NCBI GenBank assembly: GCA_010645155.1
Contig: CM021312.1
Location: 10,766,598-10,830,597, forward strand
Source: Tigriopus japonicus
Taxonomy: Eukaryota; Arthropoda; Copepoda; Harpacticoida; Harpacticidae
DNA length: 64,000 nucleotides
Direction: 5' to 3'
Part shown: positions 46,100-56,408 of the stretch, in pieces
Position numbering within the stretch: the first letter of the stretch is position 1
Layout of the letters: the number at the start of each line of letters is the position of its first letter
The notes under the pieces: generated by a model
Told to the model about the DNA's origin: nothing
The model's database searches: none
Seen by the model: the letters and a program-made list of their open reading frames with translations, nothing else
Program-made: the position numbers and the translations under genes

Positions 46100-47040
46100 A
46101 AGTATAAAAAATAAACATATTATTTCTCTTTTCAGTTATTTTTCAGAGGGTGGTTGGCTTTACAACTTTGTGCGTTAAGTGCGACTAACCAATTCACTTT
46201 GGCACTTCAAATAACACATTTACTAACCTTGAGATCATGCCACGAAAGAGCAAAGAGCAAGAACATGGTTCAAAAAGTACCATTATGGGTTTCAACATTT
46301 TTCGCCGCCACAATACACTTAGTCTTGACGTGTGTTGCCAAATGTCTAACTTTGAACTTATTAAAACAGAGGGAGGATCTGAAGCTAGTTATAAAGCATA
46401 GTTTGTCAGCATCAGCATTATTTTTTAATCAAAAGTTATGTGAATTAGGAGAATTAGATACTATAAATGTATATTTCCGTCACCTTCAAAAGTACTATCA
46501 AGTCTGATCAATACTTATTCTATTTTTTAGGATAATTTCATAATATTATAAAATTTATTGATTTTACAAATTTATTTATTTCTCCCACACAAAACCTTTT
46601 CTTCTTTATTACTGCAGTTAATGTCTTAATATAATAACTGTCCAATGAAGCAATAGTCTATCGCAATAAAGATTGTTATTATTTTAAGCATTCATTTGAT
46701 TACTCAAGAAAACTGAATTGTGATTAATACTCAAACAATCCAATCCCAAAATCTATGGCCAAGAGCATTTCATCTTGACAATGGGAACCGTTGAGTTCCA
46801 GGCCTTTCAATATTTTGAGATATAAAATATTTAAAAAATATTTTTTCCGTTTCGGCTCATTTAAAAAAAATGATTGTATGCAGGAAATATAAAAAATAAT
46901 TAATTAATAATTATTTCCTCGAATATTTGAGTCAGAAAAAATAGTTCAGGCAAAATTGAGGAAAAATACATGAATGACCAATGCTGGATTGGACTTACTC
47001 AAATAAACCCAAAATACAAAAATCTCTACAAAATGGCGTT
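46100..47040. other. Intergenic, nothing firm
   Basis: A 117-codon frame at 46154-46507 has no recognised domain. The tail-like word CAATAAAGATTGTTATTATT at 46663-46682 matches the end of the retroposon at 31034-31830. Confidence 0.35.
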
Positions 47041-47048
47041 TAAAATGA

Positions 47049-47229
47049 AGGAAGCCAGAGTGGCCACGCGTACTAGCGCGTTCTTAAAAGTGCTGAGTGT
47101 AAGTGCTTCCCCAGACGGCGTAGGTTCGAATCCTGCTGGCGGTCGGATTGAAACTGTCGGGAGAAATCCTTCAATTTACAGGGAATCGCATTCCTTGTAG
47201 TGGAAATAAAAAATCCGCAAAAAATAAAA
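47049..47229 (+). mobile_element. tRNA-derived SINE, family A, copy 3, with target duplication
   Basis: This is the best-preserved copy: head AGGAAGCCAGAGTGGCCACG, B-box GTAGGTTCGAATCC, body AAACTGTCGGGAGAAATCC and tail AAAAATCCGCAAAAAATAAA. The 8-mer TAAAATGA occurs at 47041-47048 and at 47230-47237. Confidence 0.88.
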
Positions 47230-47539
47230 TAAAATGAGATTAGACAATCATAACCAAAACTGCTGTCAAACACGAAAAAAGTGCGCCATCTATTGAGGCA
47301 AATTGAAAATTGTAGTGTTAAATCACTTACATGTCAAGTATGCCTCCAAACACGGTCAAATGGATCAAATTCACCAAAAACAATTTGGAAAATCGATACA
47401 CACAGACAAAAATACAAAATAATGACGTTGTCAGAAACTATTTCTTAAAATATCCGGCTTTTCTCAATTATTTAGCAAATATCTAGGGCTTTTAAATGAA
47501 ACATATATTGGATACTTTGACACTTTTTTGCAAATATTT

Positions 47540-47669
47540 TTCCGGGCCCTATTAATTAGAATTACAATTACTTTGATCTCAATTGTAATTAATTACAATA
47601 ACAACTACTTGGAAATATGGTTGCAATTACGTATTTGTAATTTTAATTACAATTACATCACAGGTCTGT
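47540..47669. repeat. Fragment related to the TAATTAC-rich hAT element at 54539
   Basis: It contains repeated TTAATTACAATTAC words and ends in CACAGGTCTG, like the right end ACCCAGGTCTG of 54539-55304. The left end is missing. Confidence 0.5.
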
Positions 47670-48282
47670 TGAGTTCTAGATGTCCACAACTCCTCAGGGC
47701 ACAATCCACGCAAACGATGTCTATCTGCGATGTATAATACAAACGAAATTTTGTAGTGCAATCTCCCCTACTTCATCCACCTTTCAGTAGCACAGTTTTT
47801 CCCGACGTTACCTATACGAACTTGGAAGTAAGTTGCTCGTTCAGTGTCCGACTTTGCGTCCATAAGCGAGTTTGAGGACAGTTTCCCAACATCAAAATTA
47901 GTATACAAAGTAAGTAACTTAATTTGGGAGGTTTTGGGCCTGGTCTAGAAATTAGAAAATTTTGGTTGCATAAGTGTTAAATGTAAAAACAACTTGCTGT
48001 TTTCTTGTGAGAGTTATAAAGGTAAAAGTGAAGTCTTTCAATGCTAATTTAGGAAATTCGAGAAAGTCTTGGAGAATTGAGTATCTCAAGCTTAAGTTTA
48101 TGACCCACATTAATTGAAAGTTTGCTGTTTAAACACTGAACAGTTGCCCAAAACACACTATTTTCGGAAATCTTTTCCAAGTGGAGGGTTGTTATATGTT
48201 GGTTAAGCAAATAGATTTTACTCTCGGAGAAAGACAGATTCAAGACGCATTAGTCAAAACTTAACCTGAATATGTTTATCAG

Positions 48283-49415
48283 CACGGTGTTCCGAATGGC
48301 GTTTTAGGTTTGAATCAAAATACCCAAAGACACCATGGCACTTTTTGGACCCACAATTCAATGGGGAACAACTTTACTTTTATTGTATTATATAAGATTA
48401 GGTCCAGGGAAAAAGTTATATACCTAAAAACCTATTAAATATAACATTTTTTAACAAACTATTTAATCCATATTTAGAGACCATTTAGTTACCTAATGAA
48501 TTCAAATTGAATAAAAATTCATTCAGCAACAGCTGAGGTATTTGACTTTGAATGGTCCATTTTTGACCCCAAAAAGCCGAAAAACGCTATAGTTATATGA
48601 AAAAACAAATTCCCAAAGATTTCACATAGCTTTTCAATATTACAAAAAAAAATGTTTTTTTTTTGACTTTTGGAACTTATGTCAAAATAGCTCAAAATAA
48701 GAAAAAATATCACTTAAAAGGTATTTAAAATACATTTTCCAATAAAAAACTTTTGCAGTATCAAAGACACTCAAAGTAGGTTAATAATTTAAAGTTTTGA
48801 AGAAATCGGTTAATGTTTCAAGTTTCGATTTTAGTCCATTTTGAACATGGTCCTTCTAGAAATCGTAATTTTGGATATGACTCTGTTAGACATTTTTATT
48901 TGTAATTTTGGCACAACACACATCATAGCGTACCCTAAATTGTTATGAAAATAACTTTCCAAAAATCTTATTTAAGTGCATTTTAAGTGATATTTTTTCA
49001 TATTTTGAGCTATTTTGACAAAAGTACCAAAACTGAAAAAAATCATTTATTTTTGCAATATTGAAAAACTATGTGAAATCTTTGGGAATTTGTTTTTTCA
49101 TATAACTGTAGCGTTTTTCGGCTTTTTGGGGTCAAAAATGGACCATTCAAAGTCAAATAACTCAGCTGTTGCTGAATGAATTTTTATTCAATTTGAATTC
49201 AATAGGTAACTAAATGGTCTCTAAATATGGATTAAATAGTTTGTTAAAAAATGTTATATTTAATAGGTTTTTAGGTATATAACTTTTTCCCTGGACCTAA
49301 TCTTATATAATACAATAAAAGTAAAGTTGTTCCCCATTGAATTGTGGGTCCAAAAAGTGCCATGGTGTCTTTGGGTATTTTGATTCAAACCTAAAAAGCC
49401 ATTCGGAACACCGTG
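48283..49415. mobile_element. Large foldback element, 1133 bp, arms over 400 bp
   Basis: The left arm starts CACGGTGTTCCGAATGGC and the right arm ends in its inverse. The arms pair over about 48283-48745 and 48983-49415, with words such as GTTATATGAAAAAACAAATTC and CCCAAAGACACCATGGCAC matching inversely. The centre of about 240 bp is unique. A 4-bp TCAG flanks both sides. It is non-coding. A half copy lies at 23446-24223. Confidence 0.93.
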
Positions 49416-49419
49416 TCAG

Positions 49420-50377
49420 GGCATCCATCGGTTTTGATTAAAGTGAAATTCTAAACCAATGCAGGACAATAAGAGCAATACAAGGTAATACTATAGGTTG
49501 CAGGGTGATCTATAACACACGGAACAACTAGCCATGTTTGCAGTTCTGAAATGGTTGATCTTTTAAGGAATGAAAGAACCTCTCAAAGACGCGCCAGATA
49601 GTTGTTCTTATGAATAGGCCTGGGTATTTAATGCAAATGAAAATGGTCGACAATGCAACAAAAGTCATGCTTCAAGGGGAATTTTCATGTTTTATTTTGT
49701 ATTTTTAGGTTCTGGGTTGTCTCTTCATGACATGACTTTTCTGTTTTTGTCTCTCGAGCAGATTATCAACTTATTAGTATTAATGTGCTTTCTAACTGGG
49801 GATATGTATAAACAAGCTTTAGGAAAAAGACTTACAACAACAACAAATTACTATCAATCCTAATTACTAGTATTCAAAGATTTTTCAGATCTGCCAACTG
49901 TAAATCGATGGTAGGCCAAATATATCAATGTTCATCTTATTTGTAATATGTATATATGACTTTGGTATTGACACACGGTACTGAAAAAATCGTGTCAATT
50001 TTTTATGGAAATGCTCAAACACTTTGAGATACGTTTCAGACCCAGGAAACCAAGGGAAACAGCTTTGATTTACTGAGTTTCTCAAAGTCAGGTACAGTGA
50101 AAGTTATGAACCTAAAAACCTATTACATAAACTAATTTTCAAAAATGTTTTAAAATTTTCTCATTTTTTTTCTATCTCGTTTTATGGAGAGTCAATTTTT
50201 TTGTTTCCACCTAGAATTTGCCCAGTAAGCAAAAAATATGACACACAGACTACATGACCAAGCAAACATCTTTGGAACTCACCCTTGGGATCGCTAACAT
50301 TATTTGCTTGAAATCTGCACTCCTATTTTTCAAGGATGAGTTTTTGTTAAAAAATAAATCATTTTTTTACTTTCTAG
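49420..50377. other. Upstream/intron sequence of the nuclear receptor gene
   Basis: AT-rich. A pyrimidine-rich acceptor, TTTTTTACTTTCTAG, ends at 50377, suggesting an upstream untranslated exon that I cannot locate. Confidence 0.4.
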
Positions 50378-50399
50378 GTCAATATCAGTGGTCTGAAAA

Positions 50400-51689
50400 A
50401 TGACGGCATCACCCTATCAAAATGCAAATTATCCCAATCGAAAGCAAAGATTATTGGCCAATATACCCTCAATACCACCTTTTCAATCACGAACCATTTT
50501 GAACCCATGTATGTCAAGAGAGGACGAAGTCATAACAATATCAGATGAAGAAACAGATGATCCTTCACCTTTGTTAAATCCTTCCCATCATCAACAACAA
50601 ACCTATCATCCATTAGTGGGTCATACACAGCCTCAACATTTCCAACCTCCTGTGCAGCAAGTCCATCCAACAATTCAAAATTTTCAAGCACCGAGACATT
50701 ATCAACTTGAACGACTTTCCAGGGATGCCCATCTTCTAGAAAGACCGCGTGTTCATCAATTTATCAAACCGTTTCAGCCACCAAGGCACCACCCTCATCA
50801 ACAACTGAAGGCATCTCAAGCGCCAAGGCATGGTTTGTACTCACTTGGGCAAGAACTTTCGCAACCCAGGCCTTCTATTTATCCTACAATGAACAAAGAT
50901 CATTCCCGAGGACACGGAATGCCACAACCTCGCCAAACATTCCCACTCCCAAGGCAAATTTCATTAGCCAAGAGGCAAAGTTTTGAGAGTCCTTGTCAAG
51001 ATATTCCGTCCACAACAACCTCTCAACCACCAACCACATGCAAGGTGGTCCGTAAGCTCTCGGATAACACTTGGATTGAATTGGACGTCTCATGTGCTGG
51101 ACAGTCCTTGGATCAAGTTTCAAAAACCATTCAACGCTTTGTAGCGTCCTACAATCCAACATCTGTAGACCCTGAAGACACGCATAGACCATGCCATTGC
51201 CGCCAAGAAGGATCTGAGACTCCAAGTAAGTCTATTGGTGATGTGGCAAACCCCCCAGAACAACAAGAACCAACAAGTGTGGGCCCAACCGAACTTTATC
51301 CGGTGTTTTTTATGGACGACCTCGTGCATCCATACTGCTCCGTTTGCCAAGCACCTGCAGAGAGCTCTCATTTGAATTATGGCGCTCATTCATGCTTCAG
51401 CTGTCGTGCCTTCTTTAGAAGGTCAGTCCAAATGGAGATCTATCCAAATTTTAATTGTACGTTAGGAGGTCAATGTGCCCTCACGCCGGGAAATCGGAGT
51501 GAATGTCGAAAATGCCGATTTGACAAGTGTCTCAAAGAGGGAATGAAAATATCTGCAGTGCTAAATAGAGCCCAAAAAAGAACGAGGTTCCGAAGGCTAT
51601 TTGGTTTGAAGCAAATGGAACAAGTTAACAAATCCATGAGAATGAAACTGGATCTGAGGACATTTCGAAAAAAGACAACCAATACATAA
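50400..51689 (+). CDS. Nuclear-receptor-type DNA-binding protein lacking a ligand-binding domain, 429 residues
   Basis: A single open frame in what looks like a terminal exon (acceptor at 50376-50377, ATG 23 bp later). Residues 1-300 are Gln/Pro/His-rich and include VITISDEETDD (44-54), which fits a SUMO-interacting motif. Residues 313-382 form a complete two-finger C4 nuclear-receptor DNA-binding domain: CSVC, SCFSCRAFFRR, then C-x5-C and CRKC. The P-box is CFSCRA rather than the common CEGCKG, so target choice should differ from classic receptors. A basic extension follows (KRTRFRR). Only about 47 residues follow the domain, so there is no ligand-binding domain, as in Knirps-type or NR0A proteins. 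It probably acts as a nuclear transcription regulator; orthology is not assigned. Confidence 0.9.
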   Translation: MTASPYQNANYPNRKQRLLANIPSIPPFQSRTILNPCMSREDEVITISDEETDDPSPLLNPSHHQQQTYHPLVGHTQPQHFQPPVQQVHPTIQNFQAPRHYQLERLSRDAHLLERPRVHQFIKPFQPPRHHPHQQLKASQAPRHGLYSLGQELSQPRPSIYPTMNKDHSRGHGMPQPRQTFPLPRQISLAKRQSFESPCQDIPSTTTSQPPTTCKVVRKLSDNTWIELDVSCAGQSLDQVSKTIQRFVASYNPTSVDPEDTHRPCHCRQEGSETPSKSIGDVANPPEQQEPTSVGPTELYPVFFMDDLVHPYCSVCQAPAESSHLNYGAHSCFSCRAFFRRSVQMEIYPNFNCTLGGQCALTPGNRSECRKCRFDKCLKEGMKISAVLNRAQKRTRFRRLFGLKQMEQVNKSMRMKLDLRTFRKKTTNT

Positions 51690-51801
51690 GGATCTGAGAA
51701 AGACTGGACACAATTGAGACAAAGACCCATTTATGATAATGTGTAGTTGTTTTTATAAGTATATCGTGCTCCTAAATATTTATAGCACAAACTGTACTTT
51801 A

Positions 51802-51807
51802 AATAAA
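51802..51807 (+). terminator. AATAAA polyadenylation signal of the nuclear receptor gene
   Basis: AATAAA lies 113 bp after the stop codon. Confidence 0.65.
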
Positions 51808-51825
51808 CCTTATTCTTGGCCATGC

Positions 51826-52432
51826 TGTGAAATCTGCTCAACGGGATTGTGAAAGAGCGTGGAAACAACGTTGACTATGTTAAAAAGTACCAATGTGGTT
51901 TGGTTAAATCTTTGAAATTGCAAACTCTCAATTCTAATCCAAATTAGGCAAACAAATATTCAAGACAATGATTTAAATAATTTCTGAGAGGGATAGATTG
52001 TCAATTCCAGTCAGAGTTGGGCAAATTACTTGATGAAATATAATAAATTAAAATTAAAATTGCTTCCTCAAAAAATCTAATTCATCACAATAACATTGTC
52101 TTAAAAATTTATTATTTTCAATGGACTTCAAAACTGTGGGGATCAACTAAAATTTATTTTGTTGAATTTTTTGGCAAAATTCTATTGACTGAGACTCTTT
52201 TGTCAACATTGAACTTGATTTATTCTCAATTCTATGCTTAAGTGGGTTTGATCTTAATTATTTTCTTTTCTTTTGAAACATAAGCATATTAGGCAAGTGA
52301 AAGTTTTCCTACTTTGTTTAAAAACTGTTATGCTTATTGTTTTTTTCACTTGCCATTTTAATACTTGAGAAATGCTAATCAAAATTTATAATAACACACA
52401 TTTTTGTCCTGAAATACTATGATAGTAACATA
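51826..52432. other. Intergenic, nothing recognised
   Basis: AT-rich with no open frame of note. Confidence 0.35.
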
Positions 52433-52930
52433 TTAGCTCATATGTTTTGTCTGCACCAAGGCATGCTGCAAGCATGCTTCCATTAGTGACTTCAAGTGTA
52501 TTTTAAGCCTGCTAGAGCATTTCTTACCAAATTTTGGGTTAAACAACTATTCAGTTGAAGCTGACATTCAAATGGCGTCCTTTTAGAAGCCTAAAAACGT
52601 TAAAAAGACGCAAAATGGATGGAAGTCAATTGATGAAGTATGCTTCAAGCATGGATCTCTAAACACAAAACATATGACCTAATTAGCTCATATGTTTTGT
52701 CTGCACGAATGCATGCTACAAGCATGCTTCCATTATTGACTTCAAGCGTATTTTAAGCCTGCTAGAGCATTTCTTACCAAATTTTGTGTTAAACATATAA
52801 TACATAGAAGCTGACATTCATATGGCGTCATTTTAAAAGCCTGAAAACGTTTAAAAGACGCAAAAACGATGGAAGTCAATTGATGAAGTATGCTTCAAGC
52901 ATGGATCTCAAAACACAAAACATATGACCT
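52433..52930. mobile_element. Two tandem MITE copies, 250-bp period
   Basis: Units 52433-52680 and 52683-52930 are about 90 percent alike. Each begins AGCTCATATGTTTTGTCTGC and ends in the inverse ACACAAAACATATGACCT, with an inner pair ACAAGCATGCTTCCATT/ATGCTTCAAGCATGG. A third, diverged copy in reverse orientation lies at 61670-61920. Confidence 0.88.
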
Positions 52931-54530
52931 ATGAATTAGTGGATGTTTCAGAGTCAGTTTTCTTTCTTTTTTGAAGAGAAATTCTGTTCAAGCCTAAGTT
53001 GGTACATTGTTAGCTTTAATTCAAGCCTGAAGAAATTGTTTCTTGACAGTCTTTACATGGTAATTGGAAGGATAAAACTTTAACCTTTTTTTAATAAATT
53101 CAAAACCCCAAATTGCTGAACTAGGACCAGTTTAAGTGTAAATCATGGCATTGAATTCAGGAGAATGTCCTACTTTTTTGCAGCAAGGTGACTTGAGAAA
53201 ATGTTGATTCAAGAAGTTGCATTTTGTTGATTAGGGTTGTTTTTTTGCAATCTTTTGGATGTGTAAATTATTCTAGGCTTGTCTGTAAGATTCTCACAAC
53301 AAATAAAGTTATTTTCTTGCAAAATTATCCGTTTCTACACACTAAACTTTTACACTTGGGGGCGGGATTCGGTCACCCTCTGAGCGTACTTTAGTGAAGA
53401 ATTTCAAAACAAAAGGAGACCGAGACACTATTGACGTTTGCTAGTTCTGGTGTTGCCTCCATTGGCAGCCCCACAAAAAATGGCCAGCAACTCGTCATTC
53501 AGCTTTAAATAATGACTTATTTAAGCGCCTGCGTTATATTCTATTTATATGTGAGTAAACAAACTTGACTTGAAAATAATTATTTTTCTTCAAATGATTC
53601 TTGTAAGGCTATGTTGTAATTGGATTTAAAAAGTGTACCTTAGACCCTAGTTTTAATATTTTGAAAAAATGGATTTGCGATGTTGAAACATTCTAAAAAC
53701 CTACAATTCTGAATTATTTTGTTCAAATAGTGACCGAGAATTACAGAATTGAATTACATTCAATTTCTAACTCTCAGAATATATTTGAGACGAAATAAGA
53801 GTCATCGGTTTGACCACCCTGATTACGAAGGAAATTCAAAAACGAATTGAAGAGATCGATTTCACGAACTTGTAATTCCCTTCTTCGATGCAATGAGCTT
53901 TTGGAGGGATGGTAAAAGGCCATGGTTAGACATAAAAAGTACCAAATTTTACCCCTTTAAGTTTTAAATATTAATTTATTTGAGAATCTTGAAAAATAGT
54001 TTCCGCCATTTTCTGCCGCTTTCAGCAATTTTCTGCCATTTTCTGCCACCTACTTCATTTAAGCCATTTTCTGTTAGCAATTTCTGCCAGGCGACAGAAA
54101 GTGGCTTTTATTCATATGCCATCACTGCCTTAATTACACGGGATGGCTCTCAAACCATCCCCACAAGATTTCAAATCAAACATGTCTGCAGATTGTTTTT
54201 GTAAAAAGGTTTGATTTGGAAGATGCACGCAGACTACGAGCCCTGTGCTTATCAAACTTCTTGTTAAAACAGAACAAAAGATGCATTTCCTTTCCTTACA
54301 AAATTGTGTCCTTACATGTTGGCAGGAGGTAAAGAGAGAAGAATAACCCTTACCTAGTTGAAATGAAGATGAAATTTCAAAAAATCAAAGTCGTGCCTTG
54401 TCACTTTTAATCCTGAAACCAATTTTAGATTGGAAGTAATTTCTGACGTTTTTCTGTTTGACGTTCTTAAGCACCAAAACGTACAAATCGTCAGATATGT
54501 TCAAGCTTCATTCAAACAAGCCAACTTATC
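52931..54530. other. Intergenic, nothing firm
   Basis: AT-rich. A cluster of TTTTCTGCCA words at 54000-54100 resembles inverted words in the hAT element at 12540-12630, but I cannot define borders. Confidence 0.35.
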
Positions 54531-54538
54531 TCGTCTGT

Positions 54539-55304
54539 CAGACCTGGGTCAATTAACCAAAAAATATAATTAATTACAATTACTTTGAAATACTAGTAAT
54601 TAAATATATTAGTAATTGGAAATTGACGATTTTTATTCAATTACTTAATTGAGTAATTTCAAAAGTAATTAATTAAAATTCAATTAGTCGTAATTTTTTC
54701 GGATTTCCTTTGAAATTTTCGTTCATTTTTCTTTATTAAAAGCAGACATAGATTGAAGCATGATTAGTTTCTCAAAATTCTCGTCAGTCAAACTTGGTGT
54801 TGACACTATGGTCTTCCAATTACAACTGACCAAAAAGATATCCATTGAAGATATCTACTGAGAAAACATAACGCCAGAATCGTAATCCTGGATTAACGCA
54901 ATTTAGGAAATCAAAATTCAGCCATCTTTTCATAAAAGCGCGTCCAGGAAATGGGCGGGGCAGGCATTAAAAATGATTTTATTGATTAAAACCCAGTGTA
55001 GCCACGCTACTTACTTAAAAAACTCAAAACTGATTTTTCTTCGAAATTGTAAAAAATGGTCGAAATAGTTGAAAAGGTGAAATTGATCATGAAAAATTTG
55101 AGTTTTTGGTCGAAAACTGATCAAATAATTTCCAAAAATTAATTGAAAAAAGTCAATTAATAATTGACAATTAGTCCGAAAAAAGTAATTAAATTAAATT
55201 AGAAATAACTTGTCCAAAATTTCAATTAAATTATTAATTCAATTAAAGTTATTGTTAATTCAATATATTAATTTTAATTCAATTACCAATTAGACCCAGG
55301 TCTG
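54539..55304. mobile_element. hAT-type non-autonomous element, 766 bp, perfect 8-bp duplication
   Basis: Ends CAGACCTGGGTC and its inverse GACCCAGGTCTG (one mismatch) are flanked by TCGTCTGT at 54531-54538 and 55305-55312. The subterminal regions are dense in TAATTA/AATTAC words in both orientations, and the interior is non-coding. Confidence 0.9.
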
Positions 55305-55312
55305 TCGTCTGT

Positions 55313-56380
55313 TCCCTGAAGTACAAGATGTGATGGGTTGCATTTCATTGACGCACACTTGTCGGAATAAAACTATTTTTATCCTGTTATTTTTGATTCT
55401 ATGTGTTTTCTTTGATTTGACGTTGTTCCAGGGTTTTTCCAATGACTGAAGTGTCACACCTGATATAATAACTAGAGGTGGCCAAATTATGCTTGTTTTT
55501 TTGGTCCTAAAATATGCTCACAAATATGGCATTTACCTCTTCACAAGATTGATTTTTTTGCGGCCTCTATTCAATTCCAGTGGGCTTGAAGAAACCATTC
55601 CTCTAACACATTGTCAATGAGATTCCAAAATCATGAAAATGAAATTCCCAGCCCTTATTAGTCATGGATAGTTGAAAAAAGATACAAAAGAGTTATGGAA
55701 ATTTTCAAAGAAAATTGAAAATTTTGGTGAACCATTTTACACAATAAAGGGAATGCCTCAAGTCATTTTGACTCGCTGAAAGATGAACCAAATCTATTGA
55801 CAATGATTTGAATCGTTTTTATCAAACGCAAGTCCTTGATGTAAACCACAAAACATACAGCCACATCCAATGTGACTAAAATTTAGTCATTTTGGTTTCA
55901 GAAGCAGATAGCGCAAGAGTTCTGAACATCCTGGTCATGAAACTGTCAATCCACAAAGTGAATCTTTCACAACATGACCTAAATTCCAATCAATCCATTT
56001 CTACAGTACCATTTTTATAGATGTTTTGGTTAAAATGTTTGTCTGGTTACCTTGAGGCTCCAACCATGCCCCCAGATTCCATTTAATCAATCATAGTTGG
56101 CATTTTTGCATGGCTTTGGCTGAACCAACCATGAAATTGTATGTATATGGTTACATCAAGATTTGACAGCATCCATCAACCAAAAACGACAACTTTATTA
56201 GGATATGAACATTTTGCTTCAATCTTGAGCAAGACCAATTCGGCATGGGTGGCAAAACTCCCAACTATGAGTTTTAACCAATAAACCGTGATCAAGTGTG
56301 TGTGTGTGCTGTGCCAAAGGCTCTGAAAATGACCAAGAGATGGCGCGGATCAGAAGGTGGAGCCTGAAAAAGAGGGCCAC
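55313..56380. other. Intergenic, nothing recognised
   Basis: AT-rich. A short GTGTGTGTG run occurs at about 56297-56307. No supported gene. Confidence 0.35.
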
Positions 56381-56408
56381 TGTCCACTTTCATTAGCTTA
56401 TTGTTCAA

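Noticed and set aside
46154..46507. 117-codon plus-strand frame
   Set aside because: Hydrophobic patches but no recognisable family, signal peptide or neighbouring exons. It could be chance.
47049..47125. tRNA-Leu/Ser-like sequence
   Set aside because: The same head with the same non-tRNA tail occurs at three loci, so it is a SINE rather than a tRNA gene.
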